DNA of 64,000 bases, taken from positions 433,502 through 497,501 of the forward strand of contig NZ_JSAK01000008.1 of the NCBI RefSeq assembly GCF_000802965.1, written 5' to 3'. The translations under genes and the position numbers were made by a program. Under the pieces are notes generated by a model, which was not told the origin of the DNA, did no database searches, and saw nothing but the letters and a program-made list of their open reading frames with translations. Origin of the DNA: Pseudomonas fluorescens (GTDB taxonomy: Bacteria; Pseudomonadota; Gammaproteobacteria; Pseudomonadales; Pseudomonadaceae). Shown here in pieces: positions 51,400 through 60,679 of this stretch; within the stretch, counting starts at the first letter, position 1; every line of letters begins with the position of its first letter.

Positions 51400-52254
51400 T
51401 CAGCGCCCCTCAATAATCGCGGCATAACCTTCGCGGAAACTCGGATACCTTGGCGTCCAGCCCAACGCTTTCGCCCGCGCATTGCTGCAACGCTTGCTCC
51501 CGGTGCGACGCACGCTGGCGTCTTCCGCCCATTCCGTGACACCCAGATACTCGCGCAACCAGCCCACCACATCCGCCAACGCTGCCGGCGCGTCATCAAC
51601 GCCGATATAGACGTCATCCAGCGCCACACCCTGGCGATCCGCCTCAAGCAGACAGGCCATCAGCCCTGCGGCGTCATCGGCATGAATCCGGTTGGCGTAC
51701 AACGGTGGATCGACTACCACGCGATAACCCCGACGGACTTGGGTCAGCAACCACTCACGGCCCGGGCCGTAGATGCCGGTCAAGCGCACGATACTGGCCG
51801 GGATGCCACTATTGAGGGCAATCTGCTCGGCTTCGAGCATCACACGCCCGGAATAACCTGCCGCCACGGCGGGTGAAGTCTCGTCGACCCACTCGCCCTC
51901 CTGCTGGCCGTAAACACTGCTGCTGGAAACGAACAAAATGCGATTCGGCACCTGCCCATAGTCGTTCAGCCACTCCAGCACATGCTGCAAACCTTCCACG
52001 TAAGCCGCGCGGTAACCGGCTTCATCGTGATCGGTGGCGGCAGCGCAATACACCAGGTAATCCACCGCACCGATTGGCCAGGTCTGCGGACAGTCTTTGT
52101 TGAACAAGTCGCCAGCAACGCCAATCACACCCTCGGGCAAGCGTGAAACGTCGCGCCGCAGGCCATGAACTTCCCAACCCAAAGCCAGCAGTTGCGTCGC
52201 CAGACGACTACCGACATCACCGCAACCGGCGATCAAAACAGAAGGCGCGGACAT
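51400..52254 (-). CDS. NAD(P)-dependent epimerase/dehydratase-type SDR
   Basis: 284-aa extended short-chain dehydrogenase. The dinucleotide motif is SVLIAGCGDVGSRLATQLLALGWEVHGLRR, with an alanine-cysteine variation; the active-site-like region is ILFVSSSSVYGQQEGEWVDET, and RLTGIYGPGREWLL follows. It resembles E. coli YeeZ and other nucleotide-sugar-type epimerases of unknown substrate. It is divergent from exbB, with a short AT-rich region between. Confidence 0.87.
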   Translation of the reverse strand: MSAPSVLIAGCGDVGSRLATQLLALGWEVHGLRRDVSRLPEGVIGVAGDLFNKDCPQTWPIGAVDYLVYCAAATDHDEAGYRAAYVEGLQHVLEWLNDYGQVPNRILFVSSSSVYGQQEGEWVDETSPAVAAGYSGRVMLEAEQIALNSGIPASIVRLTGIYGPGREWLLTQVRRGYRVVVDPPLYANRIHADDAAGLMACLLEADRQGVALDDVYIGVDDAPAALADVVGWLREYLGVTEWAEDASVRRTGSKRCSNARAKALGWTPRYPSFREGYAAIIEGR

Positions 52255-52345
52255 CAGAAAACTCTCCTCGGAAACGAACAGACTAGCGCTGGCAATGGAC
52301 GAGCGGCTAGCAATGCAGGAAAAAAAGAGACTCTATTACTTCTGT

Positions 52346-52370
52346 TAACAAGAATTACTTGCAATAATAC
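52346..52370. promoter_or_regulatory. Possible Fur box upstream of exbB
   Basis: TAACAAGAATTACTTGCAATAATAC is AT-rich and partly palindromic (ATTACTTGCAATAAT), about 75-100 bp before the exbB ATG. It resembles Fur sites only loosely; exbB-exbD-tonB operons in Pseudomonas are normally iron-regulated, which raises the chance. Confidence 0.45.
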
Positions 52371-52443
52371 GCGCCACTTTTGTTCTCGGCCCTTCGAGGC
52401 CTGGAAGAACATAACCCGTTTTTTTCTCTCAGGTCCGGCCAGC

Positions 52444-53418
52444 ATGACACGCAATCAACTCTCCGCTTCGCCAACCAAACGACCTCGCGCCTGGAGCGCA
52501 GTGGCCGCCCTGCTGCTCAGTCTGATGCTGGCCCCAACCGCCGCATTCGCTGACGCACAAGCGCCAGCCACCCCGGCCGCTGCTGCAACTGCCCCAGCCG
52601 ATCACGCAGCCTCGGCTGCCGCTCCTGCGGCGACCGACCCGGCTCAGGCAGCACCGGCTCCAGAAGCCCTCGGTGAGGACGTTCCGCAAGTCCTCGAAGC
52701 CGACAACAGCCTGGGCATGGCCCACGACCTGTCGCCATGGGGCATGTACCAGAACGCCGATATCATCGTGAAAATCGTGATGATCGGCCTGGCCATCGCG
52801 TCGATCATCACCTGGACCATCTGGATCGCCAAGGGCTTTGAGCTGATGGGCGCCAAGCGTCGTCTGCGTAACGAAATCGTCCACCTGAAAAAAGCTGCCA
52901 CGCTCAAAGAAGCCAGCGCTACGGCGGCCAAGCCAGGCACCCTCGCCAACCTGTTGGTTCATGACGCCCTGGAAGAAATGCATCTGTCGGCAAGCAGCCG
53001 TGAAAAAGAAGGCATCAAGGAGCGTGTCAGCTTCCGCCTTGAGCGCCTGGTGGCTGCCTGCGGTCGCAACATGAGCAGCGGCACCGGCGTCCTCGCCACC
53101 ATCGGTTCCACCGCGCCGTTCGTCGGCCTGTTCGGTACCGTATGGGGCATCATGAACAGCTTCATCGGCATCGCCAAAACCCAGACCACCAACCTCGCCG
53201 TCGTCGCTCCCGGCATCGCCGAAGCCTTGCTGGCGACCGCGTTGGGTCTGGTAGCAGCGATCCCTGCAGTAGTGATCTACAACGTGTTTGCCCGCTCCAT
53301 CGCCGGTTACAAGGCGCAGGTGTCCGACGCGTCGGCAGAAGTCCTGCTGCTGGTCAGCCGCGACCTCGACCACCAGCCTGAGCGCAGCTCGCAACCGCAC
53401 ATGGTGAAAGTGGGGTAA
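52444..53418 (+). CDS. exbB: TonB-system energizer ExbB
   Basis: 324-aa ExbB of the long Pseudomonas type. An N-terminal signal peptide (SAVAALLLSLMLAPTAAFA) and an Ala/Pro-rich periplasmic part (about 37-90) precede the MotA/TolQ/ExbB core: TM1 near 100-125, and the paired TM2-TM3 region with GSTAPFVGLFGTVWGIMNSFIGI and GIAEALLATALGLVAAIPAVVIYN. It forms a proton-driven motor with ExbD and TonB for siderophore and B12 uptake. The ATG at 52444 is preferred to a frame extending upstream to 52165. Confidence 0.95.
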   Translation: MTRNQLSASPTKRPRAWSAVAALLLSLMLAPTAAFADAQAPATPAAAATAPADHAASAAAPAATDPAQAAPAPEALGEDVPQVLEADNSLGMAHDLSPWGMYQNADIIVKIVMIGLAIASIITWTIWIAKGFELMGAKRRLRNEIVHLKKAATLKEASATAAKPGTLANLLVHDALEEMHLSASSREKEGIKERVSFRLERLVAACGRNMSSGTGVLATIGSTAPFVGLFGTVWGIMNSFIGIAKTQTTNLAVVAPGIAEALLATALGLVAAIPAVVIYNVFARSIAGYKAQVSDASAEVLLLVSRDLDHQPERSSQPHMVKVG

Positions 53419-53424
53419 TCGGCC

Positions 53425-53853
53425 ATGGGCCTGCATTTGAAAGAAGGCGCAGACGACGATCTGGCCGAGAACCACGAAATCAACGTCACGCCGTTCATCG
53501 ACGTGATGCTGGTGCTGTTGATCATCTTCATGGTGGCTGCTCCGCTGGCTACCGTGGACATCAAGGTCGACCTGCCCGCGTCTACCGCCAAACCGGCGCC
53601 GCGGCCAGAAAAACCGGTGTTCCTCAGCGTCAAGGCTGACCAACGCCTGTTCCTCGGCGAAGACGAAGTGAAGGCCGAAGCACTCGGCGCCACGCTCGAC
53701 GCCAAGACCCAGGGCAAGAAAGACACGACGATCTTCTTCCAGGCCGACAAAGGCGTGGATTACGGTGACCTGATGAGCGTAATGGACAATCTGCGCTCCG
53801 CTGGCTACCTGAAGGTCGGCCTGGTCGGACTCGAGACGGCAGTCAAGAAATGA
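53425..53853 (+). CDS. exbD: TonB-system energizer ExbD
   Basis: 142-aa ExbD/TolR protein. One transmembrane segment carries the essential aspartate in NVTPFIDVMLVLLIIFMVAAPL, followed by a periplasmic domain (VDIKVDLPASTAKPAPR...). It starts 6 bp after exbB and its stop overlaps tonB (ATGA), so the three are one operon. Confidence 0.96.
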   Translation: MGLHLKEGADDDLAENHEINVTPFIDVMLVLLIIFMVAAPLATVDIKVDLPASTAKPAPRPEKPVFLSVKADQRLFLGEDEVKAEALGATLDAKTQGKKDTTIFFQADKGVDYGDLMSVMDNLRSAGYLKVGLVGLETAVKK

Positions 53854-54599
53854 TCAAGACGCGCCATAAGCTGACGCGTTACGGCGGTAGCCTGGCCGTG
53901 GTGCTGGGCGTTCACGCGCTGGCCATTGCGCTGGCACTGAACTGGACGGCTCGCCCGCCCATCGAATTGCCGCCTCAGGCAATGATGGTCGAGCTGGCGC
54001 CGATTCCTGCCCCGCCACCGCCCGCACCGCCGAAGGTCGTCACACCGCCGCAGCCACCGGCTCCGGTAGAAGAACTGCCGATTCCGAAGCTCGCCGAAGC
54101 GCCGAAGGCCGAGATCGCAGTACCGAAACCGGTCAAACCCAAGCCCAAGCCTCAACCGCCCAAGCCTGTGGAGAAAAAGCCCGAGCCGCCGAAGGAAAAA
54201 CCGTCCGAGGCTAAACCGAGCGAAGCACCACCGACGCCGGCACCGACGGAGAAATCCGCCCAGCCCGCCCCTGGTCCGTCGGCCGCCCAAGTCGCTGCCA
54301 AGGCCAGCTGGGAAGGCACGCTGCTCGCGCATTTGGCCAAGTACAAAAAGTACCCGGCCAGTGCACAGTCGCGGGGCAAGGAAGGTTTGAACCGTCTGCG
54401 CTTTGTCGTGGATGGTGAAGGCAACGTGCTTTCGTTTGAATTGGTGAGCCCCTCCGGCACTGCCGATCTGGACCGGGCTACCCTGGACATGATCCGCCGC
54501 GCACAACCGCTGCCCAAGCCACCGTCCGACATGTTGACCAACGGCTCGATCGAAATCGTTGCGCCGTTTGTTTACTCGCTGGAAAAACGCCGGCGGTAA
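53850..54599 (+). CDS. tonB: Energy transducer TonB
   Basis: 249-aa TonB. N-terminal anchor GGSLAVVLGVHALAIALALNW with the conserved Ser-His arrangement, a long proline-rich periplasmic rod (about 45-145, EP/KP repeats such as KPKPKPQPPKPVEKKPEPPK), and a C-terminal TonB domain (about 155-249) ending in the SPSGTADLDRATLDMIRRAQPLP-type sequence. It links ExbBD to outer-membrane receptors. It overlaps exbD by 4 bp and is likely Fur-regulated. Confidence 0.95.
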   Translation: MIKTRHKLTRYGGSLAVVLGVHALAIALALNWTARPPIELPPQAMMVELAPIPAPPPPAPPKVVTPPQPPAPVEELPIPKLAEAPKAEIAVPKPVKPKPKPQPPKPVEKKPEPPKEKPSEAKPSEAPPTPAPTEKSAQPAPGPSAAQVAAKASWEGTLLAHLAKYKKYPASAQSRGKEGLNRLRFVVDGEGNVLSFELVSPSGTADLDRATLDMIRRAQPLPKPPSDMLTNGSIEIVAPFVYSLEKRRR

Positions 54600-54609
54600 A
54601 AGCGGAAGG

Positions 54610-54692
54610 TCAAATGATCGCGGCCTTCGGCAGCTCCTACAGGGTGTACATCGAGCCTATGTAGGCGCTGCCGCAGGCTGCGATCTTTTTTG
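54610..54692. repeat. REP pair, family C (AAAAGATC-like ends outside)
   Basis: Diverged left unit (TCAAATGATCGCGGCCTTCGGCAGCTCCTACAG) and right unit (GTAGGCGCTGCCGCAGGCTGCGATCTTTTTT), just after tonB. Confidence 0.8.
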
Positions 54693-54793
54693 CCTTTCGC
54701 ATTGCCCGGTGTCACTCGACACGCTCACTCTGATAACGTGCGTCTATCGATTGCAGGCGTTATGCTTGGCCCGCAACTTCATGGACGCTTGCT

Positions 54794-55723
54794 ATGACCC
54801 TCACAGAATTGCGCTACATCGTTACCCTCGCCCAAGAGCAGCACTTCGGCCACGCGGCCGAGCGTTGCCACGTCAGCCAGCCGACCCTGTCGGTAGGCGT
54901 GAAAAAGCTTGAAGACGAACTCGGTGTGCTGATTTTCGAGCGCAGCAAAAGCGCCGTGCGCCTGACCCCGGTCGGCGAAGGCATTGTGGCTCAGGCGCAA
55001 AAGGTCCTGGAACAGGCCCAAGGCATTCGCGAACTGGCCCAGGCCGGCAAGAACCAACTGACCGCACCGCTGAAAGTCGGCGCGATCTACACCGTTGGCC
55101 CGTATCTGTTCCCACACCTGATTCCGCAACTGCACCGGGTCGCCCCGCAGATGCCGTTGTACATCGAAGAAAACTTCACCCACGTGTTGCGCGACAAACT
55201 GCGCAACGGTGAACTCGACGCGATCATCATCGCCCTGCCGTTCAACGAAGCCGATGTACTGACCCTGCAACTCTACGACGAGCCGTTCTACGTCCTGATG
55301 CCGGCCCAGCACCCGTGGACGCAAAAAGAATCCATCGACGCCAGCCTGCTCAACGACAAGAGCTTGCTGCTGCTCGGCGAGGGCCACTGCTTCCGTGATC
55401 AAGTGCTGGAAGCCTGCCCGACCCTGACCAAAGGCAACGACGGCGCCAAGCACACCACGGTGGAATCCAGCTCGCTGGAAACCATTCGCCACATGGTGGC
55501 GTCCGGCCTGGGCATTTCGATCCTGCCGCTGTCGGCGGTTGACAGCCATCACTACGCCCCCGGCATTATCGAAGTTCGGCCACTGTCGGCACCGGTGCCG
55601 TTTCGCACTGTGGCCATCGCCTGGCGTGCGAGCTTCCCGCGTCCGAAGGCGATTGAAATCCTCGCTGACTCCATTCGCCTGTGCTCGGTGGCCAAGCCAT
55701 CGGCGCCGGTGGTGGCGGGCTAA
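54794..55723 (+). CDS. oxyR: Hydrogen-peroxide-sensing regulator OxyR
   Basis: 309-aa LysR-family regulator with N-terminal DNA-binding region MTLTELRYIVTLAQEQHFGHAAERCHVSQPTLSVGVKKLE. The peroxide-reactive cysteine pair is at C199 and C208 (GHCFRDQVLEAC), exactly the OxyR spacing. On oxidation it activates catalases, peroxidases and related genes. It is followed by recG 9 bp on, as in other pseudomonads where oxyR-recG form an operon. Confidence 0.97.
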   Translation: MTLTELRYIVTLAQEQHFGHAAERCHVSQPTLSVGVKKLEDELGVLIFERSKSAVRLTPVGEGIVAQAQKVLEQAQGIRELAQAGKNQLTAPLKVGAIYTVGPYLFPHLIPQLHRVAPQMPLYIEENFTHVLRDKLRNGELDAIIIALPFNEADVLTLQLYDEPFYVLMPAQHPWTQKESIDASLLNDKSLLLLGEGHCFRDQVLEACPTLTKGNDGAKHTTVESSSLETIRHMVASGLGISILPLSAVDSHHYAPGIIEVRPLSAPVPFRTVAIAWRASFPRPKAIEILADSIRLCSVAKPSAPVVAG

Positions 55724-55732
55724 GCAAGCGTC

Positions 55733-57808
55733 ATGACCGAGTTGTCGCAAGTGTCGGTGACGGCACTCAAGGGTGTCGGCGAAGCCATGGCCGAGAAACT
55801 GGCCAAGGTCGGCCTGGAAAATCTCCAGGACGTGCTGTTTCACCTGCCCCTGCGTTATCAGGACCGCACGCGCGTGGTGCCGATCGGCGCGCTGCGCCCG
55901 GGCCAGGACGCCGTAATCGAAGGCACCGTCAGCGGCGCCGATGTGGTCATGGGCCGACGCCGCAGCCTGGTGGTGCGCCTGCAGGACGGCACCGGCGGGC
56001 TCAGTCTGCGCTTCTACCATTTCAGCAATGCACAGAAGGAAGGCCTCAAGCGTGGCACGCGGATTCGCTGCTACGGCGAAGCGCGGCCCGGTGCCTCGGG
56101 GCTGGAAATCTACCACCCGGAATACCGCGCCATCACCGGCGACGAACCACCTCCCGTGGATGAAACCCTGACCCCGGTGTACCCGCTCACCGAAGGCCTG
56201 ACGCAACAGCGCTTGCGCCAACTGTGCATGCAAACCCTGACCTTGCTCGGCCCGAGCAGCCTGCCCGATTGGCTGCCGAACGAACTGGCGCGGGACTATC
56301 AACTGGCACCGCTGGCCGATGCAATTCGCTATCTCCATAACCCGCCCGCCGATGCCGACGTCGATGAACTCGCCCTCGGTCATCACTGGGCGCAGCACCG
56401 CTTGGCCTTTGAAGAACTGCTGACCCATCAACTGTCCCAGCAACGCCTGCGCGAAAGCATGCGTTCCTTGCGCGCACCGGCGATGCCGAAAGCCACGAAG
56501 CTGCCAGCCAAATACCTCGCCAACCTCGGCTTCTCGCCGACTGGCGCACAGCAGCGGGTCGGCAACGAAATCGCCTACGACCTGAGTCAGCACGAACCCA
56601 TGCTGCGGCTGATTCAGGGCGACGTTGGCGCGGGTAAAACCGTGGTCGCCGCCCTCGCTGCGTTGCAGGCGCTGGAGGCCGGTTACCAAGTGGCGTTGAT
56701 GGCGCCCACAGAGATTCTCGCCGAACAACACTTCATCACCTTCAAGCGCTGGCTCGAACCGCTGGGCATCGAAGTCGCGTGGCTGGCCGGCAAACTCAAG
56801 GGCAAAAACCGCGTAGCTGCGCTGGAACAAATCGCCAGTGGCACGCCGATGGTGGTCGGCACCCACGCGCTATTCCAGGACGAAGTACAGTTCAAGAACC
56901 TGGCGCTGGTGATCATCGACGAACAGCACCGTTTCGGCGTGCAACAGCGGTTGGCGCTGCGGCAGAAAGGCGTCGGCGGGCGGATGTGCCCGCATCAGTT
57001 GATCATGACCGCCACGCCGATCCCCCGCACGCTGGCCATGAGCGCCTACGCCGACCTCGACACCTCGATCCTCGACGAATTGCCACCCGGCCGAACCCCG
57101 GTGAACACCGTGCTGATCACCGACACCCGGCGCGTCGAAGTCATCGAACGGGTGCGCGGCGCCTGTGCCGAAGGGCGTCAGGCCTATTGGGTGTGCACGC
57201 TGATCGAAGAGTCGGAAGAGCTGACCTGCCAGGCCGCGGAAACCACCTTTGAGGACCTCACCGCCGCCCTCGGCGAGTTGAAAGTCGGGTTGATTCACGG
57301 CCGCATGAAGCCAGTTGAGAAAGCCGCAGTGATGGCCGAATTCAAGGCTGGCAACTTGCAACTGCTGGTCGCCACCACCGTGATCGAAGTTGGCGTGGAC
57401 GTGCCCAACGCCAGCCTGATGATCATCGAAAACCCCGAACGCCTTGGGCTCGCGCAACTGCACCAGTTGCGCGGTCGTGTGGGTCGGGGCAGCGCCGCCA
57501 GCCATTGCGTGCTGCTCTACCATCCGCCGCTGTCGCAGATCGGCCGTCAGCGCCTGGGTATCATGCGCGAAACAAACGACGGCTTTGTCATCGCCGAAAA
57601 AGACCTCGAACTGCGCGGCCCCGGTGAAATGCTCGGCACGCGGCAGACGGGTCTGCTTCAATTCAAGGTCGCCGACCTGATGCGCGACGCCGACCTGCTA
57701 CCCGCCGTGCGCGACGCCGCTCAAGCCTTGCTCGAACGCTGGCCCGACCATGTCAGCCCATTGCTAGATCGTTGGTTGCGCCATGGGCAGCAATACGGCC
57801 AAGTGTGA
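55733..57808 (+). CDS. recG: ATP-dependent DNA helicase RecG
   Basis: 691-aa SF2 helicase that regresses stalled forks and moves Holliday junctions. The N-terminal wedge/OB domain covers about 1-200 (VTALKGVGEAMAEKLAKVGLENLQDVLFHLPLRYQDRT). The helicase core has Walker A QGDVGAGKTVVAALA, the DEQH box IIDEQHRFGVQQR and motifs through QLRGRVGRGSAASHCVLLY. Length is standard. It follows oxyR by 9 bp. Confidence 0.97.
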   Translation: MTELSQVSVTALKGVGEAMAEKLAKVGLENLQDVLFHLPLRYQDRTRVVPIGALRPGQDAVIEGTVSGADVVMGRRRSLVVRLQDGTGGLSLRFYHFSNAQKEGLKRGTRIRCYGEARPGASGLEIYHPEYRAITGDEPPPVDETLTPVYPLTEGLTQQRLRQLCMQTLTLLGPSSLPDWLPNELARDYQLAPLADAIRYLHNPPADADVDELALGHHWAQHRLAFEELLTHQLSQQRLRESMRSLRAPAMPKATKLPAKYLANLGFSPTGAQQRVGNEIAYDLSQHEPMLRLIQGDVGAGKTVVAALAALQALEAGYQVALMAPTEILAEQHFITFKRWLEPLGIEVAWLAGKLKGKNRVAALEQIASGTPMVVGTHALFQDEVQFKNLALVIIDEQHRFGVQQRLALRQKGVGGRMCPHQLIMTATPIPRTLAMSAYADLDTSILDELPPGRTPVNTVLITDTRRVEVIERVRGACAEGRQAYWVCTLIEESEELTCQAAETTFEDLTAALGELKVGLIHGRMKPVEKAAVMAEFKAGNLQLLVATTVIEVGVDVPNASLMIIENPERLGLAQLHQLRGRVGRGSAASHCVLLYHPPLSQIGRQRLGIMRETNDGFVIAEKDLELRGPGEMLGTRQTGLLQFKVADLMRDADLLPAVRDAAQALLERWPDHVSPLLDRWLRHGQQYGQV

Positions 57809-57886
57809 GCACCGTCGCAGTTTGTGGGCGATGGCTTTGAGCAAGCTGGTTATACTCCTGCAATTGTTTTAGAACGGATACAGAAC

Positions 57887-59287
57887 ATGACCGAAGTTGC
57901 CCTCGCACCCGCTACCCCGCACGCGCCGTCGGTCATTCGGCTGTTACTGAACAAAATGGGCATTGCCTACGAAGAGGTTCTCGACCATCACGGCTTGAAT
58001 CCGGCGCGCAAGGTCCAGGCCGTTCTGCTCGATGATGCTGTCGGCGCGCTGATGGTGTTGTTCCCGCAAAGCCAATTGCTGGACCTCAATCGCCTCACCG
58101 AACTCACTGGTCGCCGCCTCACCGCCGTACCCACCGAGCGCCTGGAAAAGATGCTCGGCAAGCACAACCTGAGCCTGTTGCCCGGCCTGCCGTCACTCAC
58201 CAGCTCGCCGTGCCTGTACGAAGAAAGCCTGCTGCGCGAACCGATGGTGCTGGTCAACTCGGGCGAGCCGGGCGTGCTGCTGGAAATCACCAGCGAAGCC
58301 TTCAAATCGATGCTGAACAAAGCCAGTGCCGCCAACTTCGGCGAAGCACTGACCAGCATCCGCCCGAACCTCGACCGCCCCGACGATGACCGCGAGGAAA
58401 TTACCCAGGCTGTTCAGGCGTTCACCGCGCGGCGTATCCAGCAACGCCTGGAAGCGACCATCGAAATTCCGCCACTGGCCGAAACCGCGCAGAAGATCAT
58501 CAAACTGCGCGTCGACCCCAACGCCACCATCGACGACATCACCAGCGTGGTCGAAACCGACCCGGCACTGGCGGCACAAGTGGTGAGCTGGGCGGCGTCG
58601 CCGTACTACGCGTCGCCGGGCAAGATTCGTTCAGTGGAAGACGCCATCGTGCGCGTGCTGGGTTTCGACCTGGTGATCAACCTGGCACTCGGCCTGGCCC
58701 TGGGCAAAACCCTGAGCCTGCCCAAAGACCACCCGCAACACGCCACGCCGTACTGGCAGCAATCGATCTACACCGCCGCCGTCATCGAAGGCCTGACCCG
58801 CGCCATGCCGCGCGCCCAACGCCCGGAAGCCGGCCTGACCTACCTCGCCGGCCTGCTGCACAACTTCGGCTACTTGCTGCTGGCCCACGTGTTCCCGCCG
58901 CACTTCTCGCTGATCTGCCGCCACCTGGAGGTCAACCCGCACCTGTGCCACAGCTACATCGAGCAACACCTGCTGGGCATCAGCCGCGAACAGATCGGCG
59001 CCTGGCTGATGCGCTACTGGGACATGCCCGAAGAACTGTCCACCGCGCTGCGCTTCCAGCACGACCCCACCTACGACGGCGCCTACGCCGAGTACCCGAA
59101 CCTGGTGTGCCTGTCCGTACGCCTGCTGCGCAGCCGTGGCATCGGTTCGGGCCCGGATGAAGACATCCCCGACGCCCTGCTCGAACGCGTTGGCCTGACC
59201 CGCGCCAAGGCTGAAGATGTGGTCAGCAAAGTGCTGGAAGCTGAAGTGCTGCTACGCGAACTGGCTTCGCAGTTCAGCCAGGCCTAA
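57887..59287 (+). CDS. YbaK-like/HDOD fusion protein
   Basis: 466-aa protein. About residues 12-150 resemble a YbaK/ProX aminoacyl-tRNA deacylase fold (IAYEEVLDHHGLNPARKVQAVLLDDAVGALMVLFP...GLPSLTSSPCLYEESLL). About 205-405 form an HDOD domain (ETAQKIIKLRVDPNATIDDITSVVETDPALAAQVVSWAASPYY). HDOD proteins often lack the metal-binding HD pair and act in signalling. The deacylase-like half probably lacks full catalysis, so regulation is likely; role unknown. ATG at 57887. Located downstream of recG as in relatives. Confidence 0.88.
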   Translation: MTEVALAPATPHAPSVIRLLLNKMGIAYEEVLDHHGLNPARKVQAVLLDDAVGALMVLFPQSQLLDLNRLTELTGRRLTAVPTERLEKMLGKHNLSLLPGLPSLTSSPCLYEESLLREPMVLVNSGEPGVLLEITSEAFKSMLNKASAANFGEALTSIRPNLDRPDDDREEITQAVQAFTARRIQQRLEATIEIPPLAETAQKIIKLRVDPNATIDDITSVVETDPALAAQVVSWAASPYYASPGKIRSVEDAIVRVLGFDLVINLALGLALGKTLSLPKDHPQHATPYWQQSIYTAAVIEGLTRAMPRAQRPEAGLTYLAGLLHNFGYLLLAHVFPPHFSLICRHLEVNPHLCHSYIEQHLLGISREQIGAWLMRYWDMPEELSTALRFQHDPTYDGAYAEYPNLVCLSVRLLRSRGIGSGPDEDIPDALLERVGLTRAKAEDVVSKVLEAEVLLRELASQFSQA

Positions 59288-59321
59288 ACGCAAACAGGCC
59301 CGCTCCCTCAGGATCACAATC

Positions 59322-59343
59322 TCTGTGGGAGCTTGCTCGCGAT
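59322..59343. repeat. Single REP unit, family E
   Basis: CTGTGGGAGCTTGCTCGCGATG, a lone unit at the border between the conserved recG/HDOD block and the accessory region. Confidence 0.65.
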
Positions 59344-59358
59344 GAAACCAGCCCGGTT

Positions 59359-60591
59359 TCAGGTCAGGTAGCGCACCGCATAGCGATGATAAGAGTGGCC
59401 CAGAATGACAATCTTGTTATCCGATGTGAGTTCGCTCCCAAGGTGCCGCGTATTCGCTTCTGCCTTACTGGGGAAGAGGACCCAGCCCTTGCCTCCAAAC
59501 GCAGGGTCAAGAGCGCCATCAAGCTGGTAACGCGAAACCATCAAGTAACCGTCGCTAGTCCAACCGGTCACCACGATTCTTCCATCCGGCTGCGCGACAC
59601 ATTTCGCGAAATTCAATCCTTCACGGAAATCGTCATACAGCGGTCTTCCCTTGTTGAAAATCAGATTGAAGCTGCCGCTAGCGTTAAGGACGGTAATCAG
59701 GCCTTCTCCCTTGTTTGAGAACCCCGTCACCAAAATCGCACCATCTGCGCGTAACACCGTGGAGGACAGAAAGGACATCCGCCCCTCTTCACCGTTGGGG
59801 ATGATGACTTTCCCACCGTTACCGAACGAAGTATCGATAGCTCCATTTTGGTTATAGCGAGTTACGAAAGCGTCCCCCATAGTGCCGACAGGCGCGAAAA
59901 GTGTACCTCCGACCAACACACCATCCCTGTCGGCTGCCAACCCTCCGAGGGCAATTCCGGCGACTGGCGACTCAATAAATACATGGCCGCCATTGAAACT
60001 CGTGCTCCTTGAACCATCTGGATTAAGGCAGTACACAACACCCTTGAAGACGCCGCTGGAAGTATAAAAGGAGTGGCTCAAATAGATCTTTGCATCAAGC
60101 TGGGATACAACCATCCAACCGGAGCTGAAGAACAGCGCATCGATAGTCGAGTCCTTATCAACAAACCTGGCGTCGGCCCCGAGTTCGGAAGCTAAAAGCG
60201 TAACCATGCCCTCATCACCGAAAGATTCATCTAATCGACCGTCTTCCAGCAAACCAAAGACATACAGTTTGTCGGCCCTTACTAGTTGTATGCCACTGAT
60301 AAGGTATCCGCCAGTTGAACGGGGAATCACAGCGCTTGGCGACATTGCAACTGCGCCTCTATCCGGTATCACAACTGTGCCGTCCTTTCCAAAGGACTGG
60401 TCAAACGCTCCTTTGTCGGTAAATCGTGAAACGGTATGCCCTGAACCGGCTAGCCACCCAGTAGCGACCAGTAATTTTTTATCTTGCAGAGCAGCCACTG
60501 CAGTCGTACTGGTCGGCATTTCCATCATGCCATCGCCATGAAAGGCTGGGTCGAGAGTGCCTGCGTTTTTTAACCCGGATTCTTGCTTCAT
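59359..60591 (-). CDS. Delta-60 repeat protein
   Basis: 410-aa protein built of delta-60 (SBBP-type) repeats, each about 50-60 residues with a [LF]D-x-[SA]F-G-x-x-G core: LDPAFHGDG at 13, FDQSFGKDG, LDESFGDEG, IDTSFGNGG and LDPAFGGKG. These predict a beta-propeller-like fold. There is no signal peptide and the start MKQESGLKNAGTLDPAF is abrupt, so it may be secreted by a partner system or be intracellular; function unknown. Base composition is lower in GC than the neighbours, which suggests transfer. It lies on the minus strand with an upstream decayed relative. Confidence 0.85.
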   Translation of the reverse strand: MKQESGLKNAGTLDPAFHGDGMMEMPTSTTAVAALQDKKLLVATGWLAGSGHTVSRFTDKGAFDQSFGKDGTVVIPDRGAVAMSPSAVIPRSTGGYLISGIQLVRADKLYVFGLLEDGRLDESFGDEGMVTLLASELGADARFVDKDSTIDALFFSSGWMVVSQLDAKIYLSHSFYTSSGVFKGVVYCLNPDGSRSTSFNGGHVFIESPVAGIALGGLAADRDGVLVGGTLFAPVGTMGDAFVTRYNQNGAIDTSFGNGGKVIIPNGEEGRMSFLSSTVLRADGAILVTGFSNKGEGLITVLNASGSFNLIFNKGRPLYDDFREGLNFAKCVAQPDGRIVVTGWTSDGYLMVSRYQLDGALDPAFGGKGWVLFPSKAEANTRHLGSELTSDNKIVILGHSYHRYAVRYLT

Positions 60592-60679
60592 GATTGTGGT
60601 CTCTGAATGATCCTAATGAGTCCTACAAGACATATCGATCCCAGTTGAGCACGCTCCCATCGGAGCTCTGCTCTACTTC

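Noticed and set aside
54779..56866. 695-codon minus-strand open frame opposite oxyR and recG
   Set aside because: It lies fully antisense to two well-supported genes; long antisense frames are common in GC-rich DNA with strong third-position bias, and it shows no family motif.
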